14,706 nt of DNA. Origin: an uncultured Clostridia bacterium (GTDB taxonomy: Bacteria > Bacillota > Clostridia > Oscillospirales > Oscillospiraceae). A program made the position numbers and the translations under genes. Below are positions 1 through 7,912 of this stretch, piece after piece; positions within the stretch are counted from its first letter, which is position 1; the number at the start of each line of letters is the position of its first letter. The notes below the pieces were generated by a model. It was not told the origin of the DNA, ran no database searches, and saw only the letters and a program-made list of their open reading frames with translations. The stretch is taken from NCBI GenBank assembly GCA_946187475.1, contig CAMHRJ010000027.1:1-14706 (forward strand), written 5' to 3'.

Positions 1-1586
1 AGTACGCGACCAGCAGAACGATCTATCTCTCCGCAAAATTCGTGGACGCTTACGGTCTCGCCGTCGGCTATTACGAGTTTGACGAGTACGGCAAGATGAT
101 TATGAAGAACGGTCCGCAGGCGGACGGCTACTTCTATCGTGACGGCTCCAGACTCAATGCCTATCAGCTGGTGGAGTATCAGGGTGATTACTATTTCATC
201 AACGACTCCAACAAGTATGCTGTCAGCAGAACGATCTACCTGTCCCAGAAGTTCGTCGACGGCACCGATCTGACGGTGGGCTACTATGAGTTCGATGCGG
301 ACGGCAAGATGATCCGGAAGAACGGCCCCTATCCGGACGGCTACTTCTACCGCAACGGCTCCAGACTCAACGCATACCAGTTGGTGGAATATGAAGGTGA
401 TTACTACTTCATCAACGACTCCAACAAGTATGCTGTCAGCAGAACGATCTACCTGTCCCAGAAGTTCGTCGACGGCACCGATCTGACGGTGGGCTACTAT
501 GAGTTCGACGCGGACGGCAAGATGGTTCGGAAGAATGGTCCGCAGGCGGATGGTTACTTCTACCGCAACGGCTCCAGACTCAATGCATACCAGCTGGTGG
601 AGTATGAAGGCGATTACTACTTCATCAACGACTCCAACAAGTATGCCAAGAGCAAGACGATCTACCTGACCGCGAAATTCGTCGATCCGCTGGGCATGGC
701 CGTCGGCTATTACGACTTTGACGCGGACGGCAAGATGGTCATGAAGAACGGCCCGTTCCCGGACGGCTACTTCTACCTGAACGGCACCAGAGTGAACGCC
801 TATCAGCTGGTCAAGTATGAGGGCGATTACTACTTCATCGGCGTCGGCAACAAGTATGTCACCAACAAGTGGCAGTACGTTGCGATCCCGGATTATGTGT
901 TTGACGGAACCGACGTCAGACCGTGGCATCACTCCTTCGATGACGAAGGCAAGATGATCGGCTACTACGAGGGCGTGCCCAATGGCCGCGATCTCGGCGA
1001 GATCTACAACCTCAAGGGCGCCGGCGGCAAGCAGATCAAGTCCGGTCTGCTGATCCGCGGCTGCGAGCTGGACAACGCCAACTACTATTTCCCGACCGAT
1101 ATCATCGACCAGGGCATCGACAGACTCCAGAACGAATTCCATGTGAAGTTCGATATGGACCTGCGCAGCCCGACCATGACTGGTCTGGATGTGTTCGGCG
1201 ATGACGTCACACACAAGTGCTATGACATGGTGCTCTATGAGCAGATCTTCACGGATGAGGGTAAAGCCAAGGTCAAGGAAGTCTTTACGGACCTGGCCAA
1301 TCCCGATAACTACCCGATCTACATGCACTGCACCCACGGCATCGACCGTACGGGCACGGTGAGCTTCCTCCTGGAGGCCCTCCTCGGCGTTGAGCGCCAG
1401 ATGCTGATCTATGAATACACCCTCAGCGTCGGCTCCTACGGCAATAAGATCGTTGCTGTGTACAATGCGCTGAATTCGGCGTACTCCGGCTCTACCTTTA
1501 TGGCGAAGACGGAGAACTTCCTGAAGGACTGCGGCATCACCCAGGAACAGATCAACAGCATCCGCGCGATCTATCTGGAAGGCTAA
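1..1586 (+). CDS. Surface repeat protein with C-terminal Cys-type phosphatase domain (5' partial)
   Basis: The gene enters from the left edge already open; the reading frame begins at base 3, so an internal GTG at 42 is not the start. The visible N-terminal half consists of 71-residue aromatic/glycine-rich repeats (GYYEFDADGKM, DGYFYRNGSRLNAYQL, GDYYFINDSNKY) reminiscent of cell-wall or glucan-binding repeats. From about base 985 there is a Y_phosphatase3-like domain: LLIRGCEL, then FDMDLRS, then the P-loop HCTHGIDRTG with catalytic Cys codon at 1329 and Arg codon at 1347 (CX5R), then FLLEALLGV. The lysine of the MptpB-type HCxxGKDR loop is Ile here. The signal peptide, if any, lies outside the window, so secretion is inferred from the repeats. 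It lies just upstream of EPS genes. The substrate (phosphoprotein, lipid or sugar phosphate) cannot be told. The phosphatase family call is firm; surface location is likely. Confidence 0.85.
   Translation, partial: YATSRTIYLSAKFVDAYGLAVGYYEFDEYGKMIMKNGPQADGYFYRDGSRLNAYQLVEYQGDYYFINDSNKYAVSRTIYLSQKFVDGTDLTVGYYEFDADGKMIRKNGPYPDGYFYRNGSRLNAYQLVEYEGDYYFINDSNKYAVSRTIYLSQKFVDGTDLTVGYYEFDADGKMVRKNGPQADGYFYRNGSRLNAYQLVEYEGDYYFINDSNKYAKSKTIYLTAKFVDPLGMAVGYYDFDADGKMVMKNGPFPDGYFYLNGTRVNAYQLVKYEGDYYFIGVGNKYVTNKWQYVAIPDYVFDGTDVRPWHHSFDDEGKMIGYYEGVPNGRDLGEIYNLKGAGGKQIKSGLLIRGCELDNANYYFPTDIIDQGIDRLQNEFHVKFDMDLRSPTMTGLDVFGDDVTHKCYDMVLYEQIFTDEGKAKVKEVFTDLANPDNYPIYMHCTHGIDRTGTVSFLLEALLGVERQMLIYEYTLSVGSYGNKIVAVYNALNSAYSGSTFMAKTENFLKDCGITQEQINSIRAIYLEG
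60..911 (+). repeat. Four tandem 213-bp coding repeats (71 residues each)
   Basis: Units begin at about 60, 273, 486 and 699, and bases 3-59 are the tail of a further upstream unit. The sequence starting AACGACTCCAACAAG recurs at 201, 414 and 627, exactly 213 bp apart. For about 110 bp the copies at 201 and 414 differ at a single base (T/C). This shows recent duplication or gene conversion rather than only protein-level conservation. The fourth unit is more diverged, especially after INAYQL-type positions, and grades into the phosphatase linker. Copy number is likely to vary between strains, and the array may be collapsed in short-read assemblies. Confidence 0.9.
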
Positions 1587-1598
1587 GCCCAAGACATC

Positions 1599-1777
1599 TT
1601 TTCAAAATCGGAGTATTTTGAAAATGCTCCCCTGCTTCTGCAGGGGAGCAGTCGTACGAATCAATACCTCCACGCGGTGTACGACGGGCAACGATCTGAT
1701 GCTCGAAATCAGATCGGCTGAATTGATGACAGAAACCTTTCCGGCGCAGTCGGTGCGACTGCATCGAAGGGCCGGAA
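1599..1777 (+). promoter_or_regulatory. Hairpin-dense leader between phosphatase gene and polymerase gene
   Basis: The 218-nt gap 1587-1804 holds no convincing gene or promoter but has five consecutive inverted repeats. P1: 1599-1608 with 1615-1624 (10 bp). P2: 1626-1635 with 1640-1649 (10 bp, GC-rich, TTCT loop). P3: 1651-1657 with 1679-1685 (7 bp). P4: 1692-1700 with 1708-1716 (9 bp). P5: 1739-1745 with 1771-1777, enclosing 1746-1752 with 1756-1762 (7+7 bp). Competing pairings exist: 1610-1618 can pair with 1622-1630, and GCAGTCG occurs both at 1648-1654 and 1746-1752, so CGACTGC at 1756-1762 has two partners. P2 is not followed by a U-tract, so it is not a clear intrinsic terminator. A structured 5' leader or antitermination element for the EPS genes is an inference; I recognise no known riboswitch. 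Confidence 0.5.
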
Positions 1778-1804
1778 GATTTCTCTGAAAGGACAAAGAG
1801 GCGC

Positions 1805-2878
1805 ATGTTTCCATACTTCTTTCTGATCGGATTTCCCATCCTGTTGTCGGTGTTTCCATACCACGACGACCGGAAGGTGTTCAACAAAAAATTCCCGCTG
1901 CTGGTGTTCTTTTTGATCCTGATCGTTCTGCTCTCCCTGCGAAACGTATCATGCGGCACAGATCTTATGAACTATCGGTTCAAATTCAATCATCCCCGGT
2001 CGATCAACCTCTTATCCTTATTTGACTTTTCGATCACGGAACCGGGGTTTCTTCTGTTCACGGCGATCGTAAAAAAAACCACCAACAGTTTTCAGTTTTA
2101 TCTGTTTCTCTGCGCGCTGCTCTCTCTGGTCCCGGTCATGGTGCTCTATTTAAAGGAGTCCAACCATAGTTTGCTGACCATCGCGCTCTTTGTGGGTCTT
2201 GCGCCTTTCTCCATGTACTTTTCGGGATTGAGACAGGCCGTCGCGATGGGGTTCGGCGCGATTTGCTACTTCTGCTGTAAAGACAAAAAACCGGTTTCTT
2301 TTTTGATATTGGTTTTTATTGCTTTTCTATTCCATCAATCTGCTGTCATCCTCCTGTTCATGTATCCGCTGATGCATCTGAGAATCACCAAAAAGTGGCT
2401 CCCTCTGGTCATCGCTGCATTTGCCGTTTGTTTCGTTTTCCGAAATCAGATTTTCGGCTTCGCGCTGCACTTCAGCGATAAGTATGAGAGTCGCTATGTG
2501 GTATCCGAGACCGGGTCTTATACGTTCCTGCTCTTGCTGTTGCTGCTCACCATCTATTCCTTTGTGATGCTGAGGGACAGTGAATTTGATTTCTTCGGTC
2601 TCAGAAACATCCTGGTGTTTGCACTGATTCTTCAGAGCTTTGCGCTGTCCAACAGCGTGGCGATGCGCCTGAACTACTACTATCTGATTTTCATCCCGCT
2701 TTTGATTCCCAAGGTCATCGACGCCGCCAGAACCGAGCTTCGGCAGTTTGCCAGGATTTCTTCCGCCGTGTTCATCTGCTTCTTTTTCTTCTGGTTTTTC
2801 CGGGAGGCCTATACCGGCGCCGACATCCTGCAGGTTTTTCCCTATGTTCCGTTCTGGCAGCATTTTGTGGTGTATTAA
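1805..2878 (+). CDS. EpsG-family (Wzy-like) polysaccharide polymerase
   Basis: This 357-residue polytopic membrane protein has many hydrophobic segments (for example about 4-18, 30-46, 96-116, 124-150, 160-180, 195-213 and 236-252). It shows the EpsG-type layout: an Arg after the second segment followed by CGTDLMNYRF (about 50-59), TEPGF (79-82 region), and SGLRQAVAMGFGAI (140-153). Family members polymerise repeat units on the outer face of the membrane. ATG at 1805 is preceded by AAAGGA at 1788-1793, an 11-nt spacing. The stop is directly followed by the ATG of the GT4 gene with no gap, so the two are translationally coupled. The gene looks more AT-rich than those further right, as is common for horizontally exchanged polymerases. 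Family call is confident; polymer chemistry is unknown. Confidence 0.82.
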   Translation: MFPYFFLIGFPILLSVFPYHDDRKVFNKKFPLLVFFLILIVLLSLRNVSCGTDLMNYRFKFNHPRSINLLSLFDFSITEPGFLLFTAIVKKTTNSFQFYLFLCALLSLVPVMVLYLKESNHSLLTIALFVGLAPFSMYFSGLRQAVAMGFGAICYFCCKDKKPVSFLILVFIAFLFHQSAVILLFMYPLMHLRITKKWLPLVIAAFAVCFVFRNQIFGFALHFSDKYESRYVVSETGSYTFLLLLLLLTIYSFVMLRDSEFDFFGLRNILVFALILQSFALSNSVAMRLNYYYLIFIPLLIPKVIDAARTELRQFARISSAVFICFFFFWFFREAYTGADILQVFPYVPFWQHFVVY

Positions 2879-4081
2879 ATGAAAGTGATTTTGATCAACA
2901 CTGTCTATCCTGCCGGCAGCACCGGGAAGATTGTGTGCGCCCTGGAGCGGCAATACCAAAGCCGGGGGATGGAAACCGTTGTCCTGTATGGACACGGCGG
3001 GAAAACCAGTCCGGGCCGGGTCAAGATCGCCGCGGACTGGTACATGAAGCTACAGGCGCTTCGCAGCAGACTCACCGGCATCATGTATGGCGGCTGCCTG
3101 CTTTCGACGCGCAGGGCGATCCGCGTCATTCAAAAAGAAAAACCGGATATCGTGCATCTGCACTGCCTGAACTCGAACTTCATCAACATTTTCCGCCTGC
3201 TCACATGGTTGAAAAAGAACCATGTGCCCACGGTTTTGACCAACCATGCGGAGTTCATGTACACGGCCAACTGCGGTCACGCCTTTGCGTGCGAACGTTA
3301 TCAGAGCGGCTGCGTGGGGTGCCCGAGGCCGAAGCAGGTGACCAAAGCCTGGCTCACGGATGGGACCCACCGGGCGTGGGTTCGGATGAAACATGCGTTC
3401 GAGGGCTTTTCGACTTTGACGGTAACCAATGTGTCTCCCTGGCTGACCGAAAGAGCTTCACAGTCGACGATGCTGAAGGAATTCGAGCATCATACGGTGC
3501 TCAACGGCGTGGATACCTCCGTGTTTTACGCCCGGAAGCGTCTTGCCCCGCAGAACGAAAAGATCGTCCTGCATGTCACGGCCAAATTCTCGAACGATCC
3601 GAATGACCTGAAGGGCGGACGGTATCTGCTTCAGCTGGCTGAGAAAATGGAGGGACAGAACGTCCGGTTCATCGTCGCCGGCAAACACTCCGGCAATCTT
3701 TCCGTTCCGGCCAATGTGGAGCTGCTGGGGAATTTGAGCGACCAAAATCGACTGGCCGAACTGTATTCCCGGGCGGATGTGGTGGTGCTCACCAGCAAGC
3801 GCGAGACGTTTTCCATGATCACCGCTGAGAGCCTCTGCTGCGGTACGCCGGTTGTCGGCTTCCGGGCCGGAGGCCCGGAGCAGATCACGATTCCTCAGTA
3901 CAGCGAATTCGTGGAGCAGGGCGACATCGACGCGCTGTATGCCGCAGCCCGGCGTATGCTGGAGACATCTTTTGAAAAGGACAATATCTCGGAGGCCGCC
4001 ATCCGGAAGTATTCCAATGAAACAATGGCTGACGATTACTTGAAGGTTTACGAACAATGTATCGAAAAATCGGAATTCTGA
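2879..4081 (+). CDS. Glycosyltransferase family 4 (GT-B fold)
   Basis: A 400-residue retaining-type glycosyltransferase that would add a sugar to the lipid-linked EPS repeat unit at the cytoplasmic face. The N-terminus MKVILINTVYPAGSTGKIV is the glycine-rich opening of GT4 enzymes. A cysteine set at 132, 138, 145 and 148 (ending CVGCP) is a recurrent insertion in a subset of GT4 proteins from EPS loci and may bind a metal. The C-terminal domain has the E-x7-E signature (E309, E317) followed by CGTPVVGFRAGG. There is no good ribosome site before the ATG, which abuts the polymerase stop codon, so translation is probably coupled. The 3' end overlaps the next gene by 25 bp. Donor and acceptor sugars cannot be inferred. 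Confidence 0.9.
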   Translation: MKVILINTVYPAGSTGKIVCALERQYQSRGMETVVLYGHGGKTSPGRVKIAADWYMKLQALRSRLTGIMYGGCLLSTRRAIRVIQKEKPDIVHLHCLNSNFINIFRLLTWLKKNHVPTVLTNHAEFMYTANCGHAFACERYQSGCVGCPRPKQVTKAWLTDGTHRAWVRMKHAFEGFSTLTVTNVSPWLTERASQSTMLKEFEHHTVLNGVDTSVFYARKRLAPQNEKIVLHVTAKFSNDPNDLKGGRYLLQLAEKMEGQNVRFIVAGKHSGNLSVPANVELLGNLSDQNRLAELYSRADVVVLTSKRETFSMITAESLCCGTPVVGFRAGGPEQITIPQYSEFVEQGDIDALYAAARRMLETSFEKDNISEAAIRKYSNETMADDYLKVYEQCIEKSEF

Positions 4082-5184
4082 CCCACTATTATCACTCCGC
4101 GAATTACGGCGGCATCCTGCAGAGCTATGCCCTTTGCAAATACCTCAATGACCACGGTGCGGAGGCAATGCAGGTGTGCTATGACGCTTCCGTGAAGCGC
4201 AGCTCCCTGCGCCAAAAGCTGAAGCTGTCTGCCTATCGCTGCCTTGCCTTCTGCAAGGGAGCGGCCCATCCCGTCGCCCAGAAGCAGATCCAGCGCAGAA
4301 AACGCGCCTTTGCGGACTTCCGGGACCGGATTCCCCATACGAGTGAAGTCTATACGTATCAGAATATCGGCGCCGCGAACGACCGGTTCGACGCCTTTGT
4401 GACCGGGTCCGACCAGGTGTGGCACCCCTCGGCGGTCAATGAGGGCTATCTGCTCTCCTTCAGCCGGAAGCCGAGGTTTTCCTATGCTGCCTCCGTCGCC
4501 TGCGATTCCATTCCGGAGGACCGGATGCCGTGCTATCAGGAGGCGTTGGCGTCCTATTCCGCTGTGTCTGTCAGAGAGCGAAATGCCCAGGCGCTGCTGC
4601 CGGTCAAGGCCGAGCTGGTGCTCGACCCCGTGTTCCTGCTGCCGGCAGAGGAATGGGCGCGGACGGCTTCGGACCGGCTGATCGATGCGCCTTACGTCTT
4701 TTGCTATTTCCTCGGGGATTCCCCGGAGGCGAGAGCGACGGCTGCGGCCTTTGCGGAAAAACAGAATCTGAAGCTGGTCAACATCCCATACCTGAAGGAC
4801 CGTTACCGGACCTGCGATGACGGCTTCGGGGATTACACGCCCTGCGACGTCTCGCCGGAGGACTTCCTGTCTCTGATTCTGCATGCGGAGCATGTGTTTA
4901 CAGACAGCTTTCACGCGATCTGTTTTTCGTTTCTGTTCCAAAAGCAGTTCTTTGTGTTCCATCGAAAGACAAAGGCCAATTCAGGCGCAAGAATCAGCGA
5001 CATTCTCTTCACGCTGGACCTGGAAAATCGATATTTCGATGCTCTTTCCGATCTTCTGTCGGAGCAGCCGGACATCGACTATGATGCGCCGAGACCTGTT
5101 TTGGAAGCGTTGAAGCAAAGCTCATTCTGCTTTCTCAAGTCGATGATAGAAGGACAAACCAATGGATCAATCACGGCAAATTAA
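4057..5184 (+). CDS. Polysaccharide pyruvyl transferase family protein
   Basis: A 375-residue member of the CsaB/WcaK-type family (PF04230), which in characterised cases moves pyruvate from phosphoenolpyruvate to a sugar as a ketal, adding negative charge to a surface glycan. Visible motifs are THYYHSANYGGILQSYAL (9-26), VTGSDQVWHP (115-124), SVRERNA (171-177), LVLDPVFLL (187-195) and the TDSFHAICF motif (282-290) typical of the C-terminal half. ATG at 4057 lies inside the GT4 3' end, with GAAGG at 4042-4046. The 3' end overlaps the flippase gene by 23 bp. Many EPS-locus members remain biochemically untested, so pyruvylation is a family-based inference. The downstream iron-sulfur protein at 6709 is a frequent partner of this family. 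Confidence 0.87.
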   Translation: MYRKIGILTHYYHSANYGGILQSYALCKYLNDHGAEAMQVCYDASVKRSSLRQKLKLSAYRCLAFCKGAAHPVAQKQIQRRKRAFADFRDRIPHTSEVYTYQNIGAANDRFDAFVTGSDQVWHPSAVNEGYLLSFSRKPRFSYAASVACDSIPEDRMPCYQEALASYSAVSVRERNAQALLPVKAELVLDPVFLLPAEEWARTASDRLIDAPYVFCYFLGDSPEARATAAAFAEKQNLKLVNIPYLKDRYRTCDDGFGDYTPCDVSPEDFLSLILHAEHVFTDSFHAICFSFLFQKQFFVFHRKTKANSGARISDILFTLDLENRYFDALSDLLSEQPDIDYDAPRPVLEALKQSSFCFLKSMIEGQTNGSITAN

Positions 5185-6697
5185 AATCGGCGCAGTCCTT
5201 TCCTACCTGCAAATGGGGATGGGCGTCGTGGTCAACCTGGTCTATATCCCGCTGATGATCCGCATCCTCGGCCAGGCGGAATACGGACTTTACAGCGTTG
5301 TTTCCTCGACCATCTCCATGCTCTCGATCCTGAACCTCGGCTTCAGCAGCAGCTTTATGCGCTACTATTCCAAGTACAAAACGGACGAGGATTCCTTGGG
5401 CATCGCGAAGGTAAACGGGTTGTTTTTGCTGATCTTTTCGGTCATCGGCGTTATCGCCTTTCTGTGCGGTATGTTTCTGACCAACCATCTGCAGCTGGTT
5501 TTTAAGGACGGACTGACCCCGGCGGAATACGAGAAGGCCAGGATTCTGATGATCTTTCTGACTATCAACCTGACGATCTCCTTTCCCATGACCGTTTTTA
5601 CCAATCTCATCGTCGCTCACGAGCGGTTCATCTTTCTCAAGAGCCTTGCCATCGTCAAGACGGTCTGCAGCCCGCTGCTGACCATCCCGCTGCTGCTCAG
5701 CGGCTTCGGACTGATCTCCGTCGTTGCCGTTACGCTGGCGGTCTCCGTTACGGTGGACTGTGTCTATCTGTTTTATTGCTTCCGGCGCCTGTCCGAGAGG
5801 TTTGTGTTTCGTGATTTTGAAGCGGGCATTCTAAAGGACATCATCGTTTTTACCAGCTTCCTGGCCATCAACATCCTGGTGAACCAGATCAACCTGAACA
5901 TCGACCCCATTTTGCTGGGCCGGTTCAAAGGCACCGAGGTGGTGGCGGTCTATTCCATCGCCCAGACGCTTTATACCTATTTTCAGCTGTTTTCCACGTC
6001 GGTCTCCAACCTCTTTACGCCGCGGGTGTACCAGCTGGTGACCCACTATGATGGGGAGCAGCAGCGCGCGCAGCTGACGGACCTTTTCGTCAAAGTCGGA
6101 AGAATTCAGTTTCTCATTCTTTCGTTCGTCTGCACGGGCATCGTCTTTTTCGGCAAGAGCTTCATCACAAACTACTGGGCCGGCAAGGGCTACAGCGACT
6201 CCTACTACGTTCTGCTGCTGCTGGCGATTCCGTCGATGATTCCGCTGACGCAAAACGTCGGCATCGAGATTCAAAGGGCGGAAAACCGACACAAATTCCG
6301 CAGCATCGCCTATCTGATCATGGCGGTTTTCAATCTGCTGGTGTCCATCGTGCTCTGCCAGAAGTACGGTGCCATCGGCTGCGCCGTGGGAACCTGCGCC
6401 AGCTTCCTGCTGGCCAACGGGCTGATCATCAACATTTACTATCATAAAAGATGCAACATCAATATCTTCACATACTGGCAGAACATTTTCCGGATGAGCG
6501 CCGGACTCATTCTGCCGATTCTCGTCGGGTGCGTGATCCTGTTCCGGTTCCATACGGATACCATCGGCCTGTTTGTTCTTTTTGTCACCGTATATACAGT
6601 GGTGTATTGGGTCTCCATGTGGGTTTTCTCCATGAATGAGAGCGAAAAGCATCTGATCAAAGGCTTCGCCGGCAAGCTCGGCCTGAAGGTGCGTTAA
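5162..6697 (+). CDS. Wzx-type polysaccharide flippase (MOP superfamily)
   Basis: A 511-residue integral membrane protein with hydrophobic segments along almost its whole length, about 12-14 helices. The N-terminal helix region SYLQMGMGVVVNLVYIPLMI followed by LGQAEYGLYSVVSS and LGFSSSFMRYYSKY is characteristic of Wzx/RfbX transporters. These flip undecaprenyl-diphosphate-linked repeat units to the outer face, where the EpsG-like protein would polymerise them. ATG at 5162 has AGAAGGA just upstream (about 5147-5153) and overlaps the pyruvyl transferase gene by 23 bp. The stop is followed after 11 nt by the next gene, whose Shine-Dalgarno overlaps this stop codon. Function is confident at family level. 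Confidence 0.9.
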   Translation: MDQSRQIKIGAVLSYLQMGMGVVVNLVYIPLMIRILGQAEYGLYSVVSSTISMLSILNLGFSSSFMRYYSKYKTDEDSLGIAKVNGLFLLIFSVIGVIAFLCGMFLTNHLQLVFKDGLTPAEYEKARILMIFLTINLTISFPMTVFTNLIVAHERFIFLKSLAIVKTVCSPLLTIPLLLSGFGLISVVAVTLAVSVTVDCVYLFYCFRRLSERFVFRDFEAGILKDIIVFTSFLAINILVNQINLNIDPILLGRFKGTEVVAVYSIAQTLYTYFQLFSTSVSNLFTPRVYQLVTHYDGEQQRAQLTDLFVKVGRIQFLILSFVCTGIVFFGKSFITNYWAGKGYSDSYYVLLLLAIPSMIPLTQNVGIEIQRAENRHKFRSIAYLIMAVFNLLVSIVLCQKYGAIGCAVGTCASFLLANGLIINIYYHKRCNINIFTYWQNIFRMSAGLILPILVGCVILFRFHTDTIGLFVLFVTVYTVVYWVSMWVFSMNESEKHLIKGFAGKLGLKVR

Positions 6698-6703
6698 AGG
6701 AGG
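6698..6703 (+). promoter_or_regulatory. Strong ribosome site deciding the 6709 start
   Basis: AGGAGG at 6698-6703 sits on the stop codon of the flippase gene. It is 5 nt before GTG at 6709 and 8 nt before TTG at 6712. Either could initiate, the protein differing by one residue; GTG is preferred as the stronger start codon. Confidence 0.7.
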
Positions 6704-6708
6704 ACATA

Positions 6709-7866
6709 GTGTTGATCAGCATCACCGAAAAACAAAACTGCTGCGGCTGCGGCGCCTGCGCGAATATATGTCCCACACAGTGCATCAGCATGACGGAGGA
6801 CGCGGAAGGCTTTCTGTATCCAGCGGTGGATGCTTCCCGATGCGTGGATTGCGGCATGTGCGGCAGCGTATGCGTCTTTCAGCGCGCCGAGCCGCTGCGG
6901 CAAAAGGAGCCCGCCTGCTATGCGGCGATCGTCAAAGATAATGCCGTCAGATTGGCGTCATCAAGCGGCGGCGTGTTTTCACTCCTTGCTGAAAGTGTGC
7001 TCGTGTCGGACGGCGTTGTATATGGTGTGGCGATGGACGAGAACATGCGCGGTTGCTCCTGTATCCGGGTCACGTGTTCCAGTGAGCTTCCAAAGCTCAG
7101 AGGCTCCAAGTACCTGCAGGCTGACGTCCGGGACGCCTATCGGTCGGTCAAACGGGACCTGGAGACAGGGAGACAGGTTCTCTTCTCTGGTGTGCCCTGC
7201 CAGATCGACGGGCTGAAGCTGTTTTTGAGCCGCGATTATTCAAATCTGTATTGCGTGGAGGTGATTTGCCATGGAGTGCCTTCCCCGCTACTGTGGAGAA
7301 CCTACGTCGCTTACCTGGAGCAGAAGCATCACAATCAGATTCGGTCCGTTCAGTTCCGCAGCAAAAAAAACGGATGGAAAGAGTTCGGCATGGCGATTGA
7401 CGGAACGAATTTCCATCAGAATAAAACACTTTCTGACGATCCGTTTCTTGTAATGTTCTTAAGAAACGACTGCCTGAGACCGTCCTGCTATGACTGCCGG
7501 GCCAAGAAACTGGAATCCTGCGCGGACCTGACGCTGGGCGATTTCTGGGGAATCTGGAACCTAGAACCGGACATGCATGACGATCAGGGCACTTCGATGG
7601 TTCTGGTGCAGTCCGATCGCGGAGCAGAGCTCTTTGAAAGCATTCGGGGAAGTCTCGCATGCCGGGAAATGCCCTTTGCCGATTCCGTTGCCTTCAACGC
7701 TGCCTACTGTAAGTCGGCAGAACGGCCCAAAGAACGTGACACGTTTTTTGCGGACCTGCAGTCGATCCCGTTTGAGGAAATGATACGGAAATACTGCGCA
7801 TTGTCCGTCAAAGCAAGAATTAAAAAAACCGCACTGTATCAAGCGTTCAGAAAGGCCTTATCCTGA
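6709..7866 (+). CDS. Two-[4Fe-4S] F420 hydrogenase/dehydrogenase beta-subunit-like oxidoreductase
   Basis: A 385-residue cytoplasmic protein. Residues 11-25 hold a ferredoxin motif (CxxCxxCxxxCP: C11, C14, C17, C21) and 45-55 a second (C45, C48, C51, C55). The remainder is the FrhB/FdhB-type domain: SSSGGVFSLLAE, LRGSKYLQAD, LFSGVPCQIDGLK, VICHGVPSPLLW, then a CxxC pair in RPSCYDCRAKK and LTLGDFWGIWN. Characterised relatives transfer electrons through flavin (F420-reducing hydrogenase beta, chlorophyll-pathway reductases). Copies in EPS loci beside pyruvyl transferase-family genes are common in gut bacteria but, as far as I know, their reaction is undefined. A redox modification of a sugar or its pyruvyl group is inference. 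It is likely the last tightly coupled gene of the row, as 46 nt separate it from the lipoprotein start. Confidence 0.86.
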   Translation: MLISITEKQNCCGCGACANICPTQCISMTEDAEGFLYPAVDASRCVDCGMCGSVCVFQRAEPLRQKEPACYAAIVKDNAVRLASSSGGVFSLLAESVLVSDGVVYGVAMDENMRGCSCIRVTCSSELPKLRGSKYLQADVRDAYRSVKRDLETGRQVLFSGVPCQIDGLKLFLSRDYSNLYCVEVICHGVPSPLLWRTYVAYLEQKHHNQIRSVQFRSKKNGWKEFGMAIDGTNFHQNKTLSDDPFLVMFLRNDCLRPSCYDCRAKKLESCADLTLGDFWGIWNLEPDMHDDQGTSMVLVQSDRGAELFESIRGSLACREMPFADSVAFNAAYCKSAERPKERDTFFADLQSIPFEEMIRKYCALSVKARIKKTALYQAFRKALS

Positions 7867-7901
7867 GTGAAAGGGCCATTTGAATAAAACCCTGAAGAAA
7901 C

Positions 7902-7906
7902 GAGGA
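7902..7906 (+). promoter_or_regulatory. Ribosome site deciding the lipoprotein start at 7913
   Basis: GAGGA lies 6 nt before ATG 7913. An in-frame TTG at 7880 has no comparable site and would add 11 residues before a standard MKR signal-peptide start, so 7913 is chosen. Confidence 0.75.
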
Positions 7907-7912
7907 ATCAAA

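Noticed and set aside
42..44. GTG as the start of the left-most gene
   Set aside because: The frame is open to the window edge and bases 3-41 encode the tail of another repeat unit, so the GTG is internal.
1204..1211. TGACGTCA inside the phosphatase coding region as another LexA-like site
   Set aside because: It lacks the 4-bp centre of the operator pair and lies within a conserved coding segment.
1626..1649. P2 hairpin as an intrinsic terminator of the phosphatase gene
   Set aside because: The stem is strong but no T-tract follows on the + strand, and the genes to the right have no visible promoter of their own. It is kept as part of the structured leader.
4048..4962. 304-codon - strand open frame antisense to the pyruvyl transferase gene
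   Set aside because: The product is Arg/Gln-rich with no family motifs, while the + strand frame has clear motifs; it is a shadow of GC-rich codon use. The same holds for - strand frames at 5831-6652 and 7847-8719.
7850..7880. Possible hairpin between the iron-sulfur gene and the lipoprotein gene
   Set aside because: GGCC near 7855 and GGGCC near 7873 give only a short, imperfect pairing with no T-tract.
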